Shown here one piece after another: positions 10,946 through 23,275 of a stretch of 64,000 nt of DNA. The translations under genes and the position numbers were made by a program. This DNA comes from Timema cristinae (Eukaryota > Arthropoda > Insecta > Phasmatodea > Timematidae), in the NCBI GenBank assembly GCA_039000515.1, contig JBCFYV010000536.1:1-64000 (forward strand). The letters are read 5' to 3'. The stretch's first letter is position 1, and each line of letters opens with the position of its first letter. The notes beneath the pieces are model-generated. The model did no database searches, had not been told where the DNA came from, and saw only the letters and a list, made by a program, of their open reading frames with translations.

Positions 10946-11985
10946 TTATTAGAAAATGATGATTTTGGAAAAATATCACATCTACCGTGGAAAGCTTAAA
11001 AACTTTAAAAGATTTCAAGTAGAGGGACACACGTACTATCACGAAACCATATGAAATATTTAAAATCCATTTTGTAAACTTGTGTTTTCAGGCTGAATTA
11101 AAAAAATAATTGTTTGTCTTTGCTAATAAAAGAAATAATCAACAAATTTAATCTTCTTGGAAATGAGTTTGACTAATAAAAATACTTCTTATTTATTAAT
11201 CATGATGGTAATCATAAGTAGTTTATTAACGTTTCCTGTAGCTGGCTTTACTTGAATAAATTTATAATTTTACTATACCACAAATATCATCAAAACATTT
11301 CTTCTTGAATATCTTGGTTGATATACTAGACTGTCAATTAAATGTAAAAAAACAGTAGATTGTGGGTCAAAACTAGTTATATATAAATAAAATTAACTTT
11401 GTGTGTGTTAAACAAAGCATATTTTTAACAAAACAAAAAAAAATCAATTTATCATTAAGTCACTAAGTGTGTTAAAAACTGTTTTGATTACTGATTATAT
11501 TAATTATGGTGATATTGTGCTGATATTTTATGTATCTGCAATATTAATTCTTTACAAGAAAATAATGTTTCTTTATGGTTCACGATACAGTGTTTTTAAT
11601 GTTAAATGAAACATAATTTTGAATATTTCTACTACTTGACGAAGAAGGCCATGGTTGAAATAAGAGAAAAGAGAAAATTATGTTTGTAAGATTTTCAGCA
11701 TTAAAATGAATTCAAATATATTATCAAAGAATCGACTGAGAGAAGAATTCCACAACCACATAACCGTTTTTTCTAGGAGAAAGAAGAGATGAGCATGGTG
11801 ACAACATGCGACTTTAAAACCAGATATAACCATTAGTTTAGCATTGAACCGTTAGAGAGCACTCCAAACAATAAAACATAAATCACGTTATAGGTTATGA
11901 CAAAAGATAGCAGTAACAGATATGAATAAATTTAATTGTTTCACAAATAATAGTTAATCCATTATTTGTGAATTAAGTAAATAAT
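10946..11985. other. Non-coding gap
   Basis: AT-rich, no frame or repeat recognised. Confidence 0.5.
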
Positions 11986-12280
11986 AATGTTTATTATTAT
12001 TAGCACCGCATCTTACTACCCGTTCGGGTTATACGCACTTACGCTAATGTGTAATGGTAAGGTGATTGTGAGATGAAATGAAGGACCTACAGTTTAACGT
12101 GGAATCCGAACCACGGTGGCGACCTGGCATTCCACACATTCACAAGATGTCTTGCCAGAGGTGTAGGAAGGGTTTGGAAATCAGATAAATCTGTGCCGGG
12201 ACCGAGGATTGAACCCCGGCCGCCAGCACAGAAGTCTGACACCTTACCCCTAGACCACCAGGTCGCCTGATAATAATGTT
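11973..12280 (-). mobile_element. tRNA-derived SINE, type II
   Basis: Body at 12001-12267, head at the right with B-box complement GGATTGAACCCC near 12207 and A-box complement near 12243. The tail TAGCACCGCATCTTACTACCCG starts at 12001, preceded by a short TTA repeat. ATAATAATGTT occurs on both sides (about 11979-11991 and 12270-12280) and is a plausible target duplication, though the AT-rich setting weakens it. Confidence 0.85.
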
Positions 12281-12319
12281 AATGTAAATAATAATTTTTA
12301 TTTGGGCTTTAATATTAAT

Positions 12320-12740
12320 TGTGTGTAAAAAGAAATCCATCTGCGGAATGAACACACATGGTGGGGATCATCGTTATTATCGAATTACATATATTTAAAG
12401 CTAGATATTACTCCTCTACACTACCGCCATGTTTAAGAGACCACAGTTTCTATATTTGAATCTGCGAAATGAGCACACACGGTGGGATATATATTTATAG
12501 GTGTAAAAAGATACCCTTCAAGGTCGTGGAACCTGTTCTGCCGTTATTTTCAGATTGATTGCCTTTAAACTATAATAACCTAATACAGATATGTTGGGCG
12601 CTAGTTTAAGGCGCCACAGTTTCTATACTTGAATCTGCGGAGCTAGCACACATGGTGGGAATAATAGTTCTACATATATATAGACGACTCTACATAAGTG
12701 TGGATCCCGGTTAAGCCGTTATTTTGGATACATGCCTTCA
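12320..12740. repeat. Three-unit irregular tandem repeat
   Basis: CTGCGGAATGAACACACATGG near 12340, CTGCGAAATGAGCACACACGG near 12462 and CTGCGGAGCTAGCACACATGG near 12637 are repeated words. CCACAGTTTCTATATTTGAAT precedes the second and third, and CCGTTATTTT also recurs. Spacing is 122 then 175 bases. Function unknown. Confidence 0.65.
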
Positions 12741-12879
12741 AATCAAAAATGGACTCGAAATTAACACGGAATGGTAATGCTAAAAAAATAAAAAGAGTTT
12801 TAAAAAAAATATTTTTTTAATTTTATTTTACTCATTTCTATTGTTTTAATTTCGGCCCAAAACATATAGTTTAATATTA

Positions 12880-12882
<3 letters not shown>

Positions 12883-12932
<50 letters not shown>

Positions 12933-13206
12933 GCACCACGTCTTACTACCCGTTCGTGTTGTACGCACTTACGCTAACGTGTAATGTTAGGGTGATTGTG
13001 AGGCGAAATGGAGGACTTACAGTTTAACGTGGGATCCGAACCACGGTGGAGGGCATTCCCCACATTCATAAGTTGTGATTAATACACGTCTTGTCAGAGG
13101 TGAAGGAGGGGTTTGGTAATCAGATAAATGTGTGTCGGGACCGAGGATAGAACCCCAGACTCCAGACAGATTTCCGACACATTACCCCCTAGACCACCAG
13201 GTCAAC
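12883..13206 (-). mobile_element. tRNA-derived SINE, type II, with long ATT tail
   Basis: A perfect TTA/ATT microsatellite at 12883-12930 is followed by the tail (TAGCACCACGTCTTACTACCCG, from 12931), body and head to 13206. Slightly more diverged than the copies at 4966 and 11973: the B-box complement reads GGATAGAACCCC. Confidence 0.85.
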
Positions 13207-14629
13207 TCTACAATTCTCAAATGAATTAAAAAAAAATTAAAACACAAGTTTGCTAAAATATATTTTAGAAATTGTAATATTTAAAGATTTCTTATTTGGT
13301 TTAGTCATCGTTTAATAATTAAATTCGATCAAAAATCACACCTCGTTTCCAGAATCGAATTCAAAATATTTTTTATAGGAAATACCGCAGCTAAAATTTC
13401 CACATTCTGCCTATCCATACAGTAAGTATAGGCCTACATTTCAATCAAGAAGAGTAGGGACGAGGAAGGTAGAATTTATATGGGGCAAAGTATGTAAACA
13501 CAAGGAAAAATTAGTTCATTACATTGGGTCAGGGCTTAAACCTCGAACTCTCCGTTTCCGGTAAATTGGACTAGATTAGTACATTTTGTTCACGAGCCCA
13601 TTGATGTATGTCTTTAATAGATGTCTTGTACCTTAAAAAAACTCCTTATATAAGGGGCATAATCACTGTTATAATTAATTAATCCCCCCAAACCTGCCTG
13701 ATTTCCACACATGATTTTGTAAAATATCGAAAACGAAAAGTGCCATTATTAAACAAGTTGCAGTCAGTCTGCATCCTGGCGTCTGAGAAGGATGTCCTCA
13801 TTGCAGCGATAAAAGGGCTTAAAGATGGTTTTGGGCTCGATGTCCATCTTAACTAGCTAGAGATCACTACTGTGTGAGTGACCTGTGATCTGATCTCCAA
13901 CATGACCTTGACCTGTTGGCTGGGGAGCTGATAAATAATAGCAGTTTCAGTATTTTTGTTCGGATGACCAGCACGAACTTTGAGCGTGTTTTAAATACGA
14001 GTGGATCGTCGTAGTGGTATCTGCAGATTATTGCCCTAAAATTATTCGAAATATTTTATTGGGAAATGATATATTATTGTAATAAGCTCTCCCTCGACTT
14101 TATAGTTAGAAGTTGAGTCATTAAATGCTATCGATTTTACATAGATATCTATGTTTTGCTGGTTAATTTGGGTAACCAAATAAATATTGTCCCCCTTCAC
14201 GCTACGGTGATAGCTTTCAAACTATCCCTCTACCAGCTCTCTATCTATTTGTTGCACAAAGCCACTTAAGTAAGAATTGTTAAACTGCTGTTATTTTTAA
14301 CCAAAGAGAAATATTTTATTTACCGATCTAAAACAATACACAAATCATGGTTTCCATGGTAGTGTACACAAATAAAGATTGTACAGATGAGTCACTACCC
14401 ACACAAAAGGAAAACGTGGTAAATTCGCTATGAATATTGGGTTTTAGTTTTAGGTCACTATTTTTATCGGCATCCTGAACCTCAAACCTTTAAAATGAGT
14501 GTTCGTTTGTCAAAATCTGTTCAGCCATTTCCTCATAAGTTCTATTACTGGAAACGAGCTTATCAAATATATATAAGATTATGATAGTTGACTAGAGAGA
14601 GAGAATACATCATTTAGGGATACTGTTTT
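13207..14629. other. Non-coding gap
   Basis: No gene recognised. The stretch 14480-14560 (AAATCTGTTCAGCCATTTCC) has the look of common transposon-derived sequence but cannot be placed. Confidence 0.4.
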
Positions 14630-14972
14630 ATTATTATATTATATTATTATTATTTTATTTTATTATTAATATTATTATTATTATTATTATTAATAATAAT
14701 ATTATTATTTCTATTATTAGCACCGTGTCTTAATACCCGTTCGGGTTAGACGTTCTTACGCTAATGTGTAATGGTAGGGTGATATTGAGATGAAATGAAG
14801 GACCTACAGTTTAATGTGGGATCCGAACCACGGTGGAGACCTGGTATTCCCCACATTCACGAGTTGTGATTAATATAGGTTTTGTCAGAGGTGAAGAATC
14901 AAGGAAGGGGTTGATAATAAGATAAATCTGTGCCGGGACCAAGGATTGAACCCCGGACCCTAACACAGAGGG
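14630..14972 (-). mobile_element. tRNA-derived SINE, type II, head truncated
   Basis: A degenerate ATT microsatellite at 14630-14717, then the shared tail (TAGCACCGTGTCTTAATACC) and type II body. The B-box complement GGATTGAACCCC is present near 14943, but the A-box end is missing after about 14972. Confidence 0.8.
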
Positions 14973-15032
14973 ATATTATTCCAGTTGAGAAGGATTAGCA
15001 GTAACTTTCGACTGTACAAGCTGTCTTCTATT

Positions 15033-15157
15033 TGTGAACCCGCATTTACGTGGAAGGAGAGTTGAAAACCATTTAGGACCCCCCCCCCCCCCAGTTCACC
15101 CGACCGAGATTTGAACCTCGATCTCCCCGTCCTCAGCAGTCGAGCTCAACACGACAA
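15033..15157 (-). mobile_element. Type I SINE fragment
   Basis: GTGAACCCGCATTTACGTGG at 15033, CCCAGTTCACCCGACCGAG, a C14 run near 15080 and the B-box complement GATTTGAACCTCGATC are the type I body and part of the head. Both the tail and the A-box end are missing. It lies 60 bases from the truncated type II copy, so the two may have been joined by rearrangement. Confidence 0.75.
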
Positions 15158-16785
15158 CCTTGAGTTTAAAAGCGAGATTTCTCGAAACCATTTAATTTAT
15201 TTCGGCGACGCTGGGCACTTGCCATTAGATTAAATAATAAAACAAGAAAAAGGACCTCTGAAGGTAAAATACTGCGAAAGGCAAACTAAACAGTTATTCC
15301 TAGAAAAAATATAGAAAGTCACATTTGATAAGAAAATATTTGTTCTCGATTATATTTAACTTTTAATACAATAATGATAAATTATATTTCATTGTCACTC
15401 AAAAAACAATTCAATTATATTGATATGTGTTGCTAGTTTTCAAAATATGTTTCAATTTAAATTCAAATTAAATTGACTTAGTAAATAAATATTAACGACA
15501 GTGGGGCACTCTTAATATAACGGGGAATTTAAAGTACTTCACTTTACGCTTACTTCTCAAATTATTCAGCAGAAGGAGAAATCACGTCTTTCCCAACATG
15601 TGAATCCCAGACCAAAACATTCTAACGTAAAGTCCTTTAAATAAATTTCATATTAAAATTTAAACTTTCAACCAAGGCCGGGTCTACATTATTTTTCGCC
15701 CTGTATAGATCAAGATTGGTAATACTGTATCACACTCGACTAAAACCTTTCCCATCCCTTACAACATCTTTGGTACAAACTGGAACTGCGGATAAACCCA
15801 AGTACAGAAACATGGGGTTGAGTTGCAGCTAGAGATAATTAAACTGACAAAAGGTATGACAAGGGGGAGGAGGTAGGTGTAGGTGTGTGTCTGGGGGAGG
15901 GTGTTTTGGGGAAAGGGGTTTGCGATGTTTCCAGAAAATCTCCCGAACAAAGAAACTGGGAGCTGTCAAACCCTCTTTAAAACCAACTATTATTTTGAAT
16001 AAAAGGTTGCCACTATGTGCACTGTTGCGTAGGTCAATTTAAGATATTATGAACCAACTTCTCTTGGTCGCATCTAGCAGTTGATGTAAATCTGAACAAT
16101 AAATTTTTGCAATGTTTGAAATGTAAGGGCTCATATTTTCGAGTCAAAAATCATTCCTTTTATAAATAAACTTAGTTTCTGGAGTAACTTTTTCGGCAAC
16201 GTTGTAAAAGACCCTTCCCCATTGTAAAAGAAAATAAACCTGTCCCAAAAGGTTGTTTGGAAGGGCGAGGAAGAAGTGTTCACGATGTCAACTAATAACT
16301 GCACAGCCTCGACCCCTCTCTTCTCCCGAAATATGTTAATACTCACTAACAATAATTGCAAGAGAGAGCGAAAAATAAATTCTAATCTATATTTCACCTT
16401 TCTATAACCAATATAGCGTCTTAAAAAGTAGATACCTCTTTGTGTGGTCGTAATATTCGAACAATCGATATATTTCTAATAAACTGGAAATAGACATGGG
16501 AACCCAAAGGCGGATAAAATATTTTTATTTTTATTTAGCTTTAATCCATTATTTTGGTTGCGAATAAATTCAAAGTTAAAGAAACAAATTATGTTTTTAA
16601 GTCACGTATCCGTTATAAATCCAATATGAATGTTTTAATAAGACAAAATTATCATCTTTAGTAAATTAAAATCTTAGTAAATTTTGGTAGCACACGTCCA
16701 AAATTTCACGGCACACAGGTTGGGAACCACTGGGTTATAGCCTATACTTTTTGGACAAATTATTCTAATGTGTTAGGTATTAATA
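15158..16785. other. Non-coding gap
   Basis: No convincing gene. Short frames at 15759-15950 and 16131-16397 (minus strand) have no recognisable motif. A G-rich purine stretch lies at 15862-15917. Confidence 0.5.
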
Positions 16786-16786
16786 A

Positions 16787-16959
16787 GGTTGGATTAAGAG
16801 GAAGTGTACCTTCTTTTGCGTGGAGGAAGAGTGGAAACCCATTTAGAAAAAAACACCTTCACTACACCCAAATCTGATTTGAGGCCCTATCTCTCAGTTT
16901 TCAGCAGTTTAGTATATTACAAAAGTGATGTCTTAGACCATGCGGCCACCGAGGCGGAT
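16787..16959 (-). mobile_element. Old type I SINE
   Basis: GGATTAAGAGGAAGTGTACC, TTTGCGTGGAGGAAGAGTGG and the closing CCACCGAGGCGG match type I. The head is noticeably diverged and the tail is absent. Confidence 0.7.
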
Positions 16960-19900
16960 ATGACTAATTTCTAATATGTAAAAAAACTAACATATAAAGT
17001 AAACTTCCCTTTTAACATTGTACACAGTTTCCCAACATTTTGGATACAGGTAGTCAAGCTGTATTGAACTATAACTACATACTTCATTATGATTGCTCAA
17101 CGTTTTGGCACCGTTTAACCAGACAAAAAGATCACACAGTGACGTCATAATTTGTATGACAATTGTTTATAAAAGATTTTTATTTTATTCATGTTCTCGT
17201 TGTGCTTACCTACTTCACAAAATTTTAATTCTAAATATACGGCATCCATTAAAATAATTAGACCTTTTAGTTTAGTTGAAAGTTATGCCTTTACCAACAA
17301 GTGAAATAAAAATATTTCCTAAATTCTGAAGACCACAAGAGGGGAGAAAAGTAGATTGTAAAGAAGTGTTTACCAAGTCAAAGTCGATTGAAATGTATTT
17401 TTATGACTGAAGTCACTTTATAAAGTGTTTTACTCACTATCTCCAGTTCAAAATATTTTAAACTCGTTTACCTCAGGTTTGTCTCGTATCTTTCTCATTA
17501 GCTGAGTAAAAGTACGCAGACCTACATGCTCAACATTAGTCATTACACAGCTCCCTATGGGAAAATAAATAAACATATATTTTGGTAGTGTTTAACGCAC
17601 TACACCATTATACTACATGCACTACATCTATTTTAACTTATCATGTTGAATTATAAAATGTTCCTTATGATTTCAAGAGCAGTAATTTTTAAACCACCAT
17701 CTGATGGGTTCCTCTATGATGGTGTGGTTTTCTAACGTGGTCCTGTACAAAAAAGCAGAAAGAAACTGTGAGTGTGGACCTTACTATATACCTGATGAAA
17801 CCTTGTGAACAAAACTATAAGATTTGATGCCTTTATTAAATAACGTTTAAAGTTGTATAATCTCGTCGTTCAGGGTTTGTATAAAACCTAATCTTTATTT
17901 CGCTTGTACCCAAACTGGTGGATTAAATCTCATGTTCATCTATTGTGGTTTGCGGGAAATGTAGATGAAAAGGTTTGCATCCTGGCCGGGTGTACAAAGA
18001 GTGTTTTTCATCAATCGTTTTCCACTCTCCTCACACACGAACACACGTTCTTTACCTACATCTAAATTCTACATTAATCATCTCTACCGCACAAGCGTTA
18101 TAGCTTATGTATCCTCCGGCAGGGACGTAGCCAGGGGGGAGGACTTTGGTGGCCCGGGGTGGCCCGGACCCCCTCCCCAGAAGACTCGGTTCACAGTTGT
18201 TAGCCCCCTCCAAATGCTGCTAGCTTGCTAGTTAACAGTTACTTAAGTCTGCTATTATTTTATTTTGAGATTTTACTTATGTTCTTTGTGTGTTTTTAGT
18301 TTTGATAAAAAAAATTTGACAGCATCGTTTCCCAAATTGGGTTCCACGAGGTAAAATTAAGGATAGGCTACGCGAAAACATATTTTAAAATAACACATAA
18401 AAATATTGTAGGTACGAATATATATCTGGCGGACGAGACCATATTTGGATCATGTTGGTTTTACTGCACATTTTATGTACTAAACTGCTTTTGTAATTAA
18501 CATTTAATTAAAAGTAAAACCTAATTTCTTTCCCCTGCAGTTACGTATACAAGAGGTTTCATTTATTTATAGGTTAGTAAGAGGACAAAGCGTGTAGTTG
18601 CCTTCCACCTTGAAACATATTAACTTTAAATTTGAAGGTACTTGACCTTGACCCAAGCACTTTTTTTGTCTGTGGCGGATCTAATTTTGTTTACTTTTAG
18701 TATCTGGTTTAGTTGGTCACACTTTTGGTTTTGATCAATCGCTTTTGTTCTAAATTTTAATAATGGGTTTTAACACCTTAATTTGTTTGTGTAGGGTCAA
18801 GAGCCTAGAAGGTGTGTTTATATTAGTTCAGGTACTGGGGGTAGAGTTACCTGTGTTGTGTGTGAACACCAGTTTGATGTAGATTTTAGTGGGTAGGCAA
18901 AGTGCATTTTGAAACACATGAGGTCTTGTTAAGCATAGCTAAAACAACCTTATCTACAAGGGCTGTTGTGTCCAACATGTGTACATTTTGTTGTAATAGG
19001 CTATTATTTAGATTGTGAAGTGATATGTTTAACTGCAGGGCTTAATAAGGAAGCTATGGGAAGGAGATTTATTATTCGAGATAATTTCTATGACAATTGT
19101 TTTGCAGTTCTTTCATGTAAAATGGATTTTGTAACTAAACTGTGACATTTATTTTTTGTTAGGTTATGCAAGCCAAACTATTTGTGATTTGATTATGTTA
19201 AGGAGAAGAATTAAGAAATTATTTAGAAGATTATAACTATAGGCCAAGGTCACAGAGAAGGAAACAACAGAGCCACAGCCCATAGGTTAAAAATTTTGCA
19301 CTCCTTTTCGAGGCTTTACTCCCTCAACATTGGGATCGCTAGGTGCGATCCCCAGTGACTACAGCGCAATCAAGTGAGCATTTTTGAAACGACTCACTTT
19401 AAACTCGAATGATTTCCTTGTCTGTGGCCAAGGTCTAAAGGACACGATGAATACGTTTTACCGTGCCTTAAATGTATTTGGTGAGTCATTTTATTTCTAG
19501 GCCTAACAATAATGTTTGTGTTTAAGTTCAGTAAAGTAGGCAAATAAATGGGGGATGCGTTTATACCAGGGTATCAAGAATGGACCAGCAACAGGAGACT
19601 GTGGGTAATAAATTTGATAATCCCTAAGTAGTTGATATATAAAAATGTGTTTGATACTCTCACGTTTGGGAAAATCCTAGGTCCGACCAAGTATGATATG
19701 TAGCGACGATATGTGATGTTTGGATGTTGGACAGCGATGAGCAGGAAGGACTGACTACCGTTTGGCCTGTAAATATAATTGATTACTTTACATGATTCAG
19801 TAAAAATAAGACGAGACATGGAAGAAACTATTGTAACTGTATTGTGTATTATGTTTGTAAATTTCAACGATATATTGTAGTACCAACCTTGTATTTGGAA

Positions 19901-21599
19901 ATTGTCCAAGGAATAATTAAAAATTTCTATAATTTTCTTAGAATCACGTAGGAACAGATTTTAACTTGGTTTAAAGCTGCCCTACGAGATTACGGAGCAC
20001 TGTGATGATTTTTAATAATCCCCTAGTTTTATTATTACTATTACTATTAGTATTCTTAAAATCATTAAAAAATAATATTATTAGTTGTGGTTTTGTGAAT
20101 ATAACTTTTTTTTATATGCACTTTGTGGGGTGTTAGTAATGGCCGCCTTGGCGGCAGGTTAGTTTTAGTTGCTGTTACCCTGGGATATTAACTATTTAAG
20201 GTGGTTCCCTGGTAGCTTACATTTTTGAGTAAAAAAATTATGAAAAAAAACAAAAAAAATCTTAGATTTATTATTACACTAATCTGTGCACTATTTTATA
20301 ACTTACCTTATATTTTTGCATTCCAATTTCTATCGTTAAATTTTTTATTTTGGCCTATTTTCATTTATTATACATTTCTTCTCGGGGATCCATCTTGATT
20401 AGGTAAGTAGTTCGCGATCCCGCCACACGAGCGTGTTGCCAGGCGAACATGTCTGCCACGCGATTGTAGAATATAAAGGAAGATGAATATATATTTTTTT
20501 AAATTTATTATTATTATTTTCTGGCGAGTATTTTTTGTCATGGAGGGAGGCTATAATTGTTTTGTAATTGTTTTAGTAATTATAATTTTGTTATTGTTAA
20601 TTTTAAGCGTTATCCCTAATGTTGTACTTGGTATAAAAAGGCTAGTTTAGGAGTTAGGATTTTTTTTGCTGGAATATTACCACCATTTTGGGCAACTTAT
20701 GGGTAATTTGGGGAAGACGCTCGGAAAGAGGGACTGGGTGGGAGGATTCCGGAGAGGACATTGGGTTTTTAAGTGATGGAGGTGAGAGGACGTGCTGTTT
20801 TTCAGTCCGTCGCCATCCAAGGCAATCTACACATATTATAAACTATTATTGCCAGTTAAGAAGGTGCAGACCAAAGTAAAGCTGGAAAAAAGGACTTAAT
20901 TTGATGTTTTATTATTGGGTTTTTACTACATTTGCCAAAATATAATAATTTTTTTTCACGCGAGTGTAAGCGTGTGTTTGGATACCAATTTGGAGATTCG
21001 ACTGACTACAACAAAAAACTTAAATGGTGGGCCTGGTCCTTTTCAGGATAGACTTCATTATTTTTTGTTACTTGTAACATGTATTTCCTCCTGAATTTGT
21101 TAAAGAAAATTCTCGGATCTACCCAGGAAAATAAGTGTAGTTGGTCCCGTGACCAGGATAGATAAAGGTATCAACGGCTAAGCTGCTCCTCAAGGGGATA
21201 TGACTCGTCCATTAACTTGCAGTACCACTTTTGAATTTTGAAATTTTTTTTATGACAAAGTTTTATTAGTGCTAAGTGTATTTTTGTACAGGTATGTTTA
21301 TTTCGTGCTCTCCGAAAGCTAAGCTGTGGTAGTACTTTAACAAGTACATTTTATTATTTTATTTTTATTTTTGTAAATGTACCATAAGTTCATGGAGGAA
21401 ACGTCGGAGCTGGTTGGGATGGGTCGATTAAGCTGTACATTGTCTATAATTTGATGGTCATACCAAATTCCTTCCACATGCACCCAGTAGAAGTTTCCCC
21501 GAACCATTAAGAATAATTAATATTAGTCCTTAGGTAGTTTTTCTTAGGTAATATTCTCGACTATTAGAGGCGAACTTCAGGTTAGTGAGCAAAATTGTT
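16960..21599. other. Long stretch without a recognisable gene
   Basis: About 4.6 kb with only small frames: 17965-18231, 19574-19909 (minus strand, 111 codons) and 20688-20879, none with a known motif. Minor landmarks: an inverted repeat at 17692-17732; a CAGGGACGTAGCCAGGGGGG word at 18120 like hAT-type transposon ends; inverted words around 19240-19445; and a TATAAAAAGG box near 20631 in a region that could be a degraded LTR. No exons can be proposed. Confidence 0.4.
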
Positions 21600-21660
21600 A
21601 AACCCCCTTGGTCACAGATCTACAACTCTGGGAAGAAAGGGGAAGGGGTATTCGTTAATA

Positions 21661-21702
21661 TCGCAGTATCCGGGCACGCCTGGTTCGCGAGATTCGCCAC
21701 GG
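21661..21702 (+). pseudogene. Remnant of block B exon 1, start codon deleted
   Basis: CGCAGTATCCGGGCACGCC...CGCCACG followed by the donor GTAAGT matches the last third of exon 1 at 47489-47531, with one codon fewer. Everything upstream, including the ATG, is missing. The sequence jumps straight to a segment matching 46680-46740. This copy therefore cannot make the protein from the same start. Confidence 0.8.
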
Positions 21703-22204
21703 TAAGTCACAAACTTGCATCAATAAGTTATTTAGATTTTTTACATCAAATTTTTGCTACACATATAATATTCTCTGTAATTACATTAACATCACGTTGT
21801 TACAAATTCAATGTTATCTGAACATAGTATAATCAAAAATAATTTAAACAGACACAAATATTTCTATTTATTTAAATTTTATTTATTGTACAATTAAATT
21901 TTATTTAGTTTTATTTGAAGTAAATGCAAAGATTATTGCCTAGGAAGATTTCACCACTAAGAAAAGTTTGCCAGATTAATAAGTAAAGAGATACTTTGTC
22001 ATCTCAAATAAATAATTAGAAATGAAATAGACGTAGAAACACTTAAGATGTGCAGTACTCGAAAGTAAATAAGTAATTTGTTTTTTAAGAGAGATTGTGC
22101 TGTCAGATATGTCTAAAGCTAATTACATATATGACAAATATGAATGTACAAAATGCTATGCAAGATAGTGTATAATATATATAGTCACATCGATAGGTTA
22201 AAAT

Positions 22205-22750
22205 AACACAAACTATGTTGTCTGTATTTACAATTCCATGACGTAATTACTAATCAAACAATGTTGTTTGTATTTACATTACAATCAGTTGTTAATATCA
22301 CACAATATTGTTGTCTATATTACATTACCATCATGTTTTATTTCCCAGACAATGTTGTCTGTATTTTCATTACATCAGTTGTTACTACACAGACATTATT
22401 TTCTTTATTTACATTACATCAGAAGTTACTACACAGACAATTTTGTCTGTATTTACATTACCATCAAGTTGTTACTACTCAACATTGTTATCTGTATTTA
22501 CATTACCATCAAATTTTTACTACACAGACAATGTTGTCTTTATTTACATTAACAAAAGTTGTTACTACTCACACAATATTGTCTGTATTTACATTACCAT
22601 TAGTTGTTACTACACACAAACAATATTGTCTGTATTTACATTACCATGAAGTTATTATTACACAGACAATGTTATATGTATTTACATTACCATTATGTTG
22701 GTAGTACACAGACACTGTTATCTGTATTTTACATTACCATCAATTTTAAC
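22205..22750. repeat. 45 bp minisatellite, short allele (~12 units)
   Basis: Tandem units of about 45 bases containing TTGTCTGTATTTACATTACC and GTTGTTACTACACAGACA. The period is a multiple of three, which leaves all three upper-strand frames open; those frames are artefacts. It lies inside the block B intron. The right copy has about 21 units. Confidence 0.92.
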
Positions 22751-22754
22751 TAAA

Positions 22755-23275
22755 CATGTACGCAACTATCAGGTGAGAGATTACCACAAAGTGAATGTGT
22801 TCTCTTATATATTGAGGGTGAAGGTTTACTCACCCTTTTTTTTAATAGAAAATCCAGTCACAGGTCATTCCTACCTCGACCTGCCTTCCTTTTGGCCTCT
22901 GCCTCTATTTGAAGAAGATTAAATCGAATTGATCCTCCATCAAGATTGGGCAAAGCCTCACTTCGCTTGGCTGTACCTGAACAAACATATCTCTGGGAGC
23001 TGTCTTGGTCGTGACCGTGCCGACGATGTGTCTTGGGGCAGATAGCCAGCTCAATCACCGGACTGAAACCAATACGATTTCTTGATGTTGGGTTATGTGA
23101 AAGACAAAATATTTTTCACACCTCTGCCACGATCTTGCTGCAGCTGAGGCAGAGAATCACAGCCTTCGTTGAGTCCGTCACCGCCGACACACTAAACAAA
23201 GTGTGCAAAGCGTTTTCTGCCGTGTTAATTGAGGAGCACATAATGAGTCATTTTAAACTACAAAAAAAAGCTTCC
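22755..23275 (+). pseudogene. Tc1/mariner-type (IS630-like) transposase C-terminal remnant
   Basis: Read across frameshifts and stops, the segment shows KVNVFSYILRVKVYSPFF, then PVTGHSYLDLP, then a degraded form of the F-x-QDG-x-PPHF motif (cleaner in the right copy). Next come RADDVSWG and PAQSPD, GYVKDKIF, and LRQRITAFVESVTADTLNK. These are the ordered C-terminal motifs of the mariner-like DDE transposases common in arthropods. The N-terminus and the first catalytic Asp are missing. It is intronic to the block B gene in both copies, so it arrived before the duplication. Confidence 0.82.

Noticed and set aside
18838..18935. A short frame TCVVCEHQFDVDF with a later His, like a BED or hAT-type zinc finger.
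   Set aside because: Interrupted by stops and too short to tell from chance.
19574..19909. 111-codon minus-strand frame.
   Set aside because: No recognisable motif, no second copy, and a composition like the AT-rich surroundings.
20131..21015. Possible LTR: TGTTAG start, TATAAAAAGG box near 20631, ACTACAACA end, then TGGTGGGCCTGGTCC as a primer-site-like word.
   Set aside because: No second copy, no coding sequence after it and the primer-site-like word is about ten bases off; too weak to annotate.
21585..21821. 78-codon frame across the exon 1 remnant of left block B.
   Set aside because: It is in a different frame from the homologous exon and reads through the conserved donor into the intron.
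22261..22922. Overlapping frames up to 147 codons with YLHYH-like repeats (also 48067-48943).
   Set aside because: They come from a 45 bp minisatellite whose period is divisible by three; several frames are open at once, which argues against coding.
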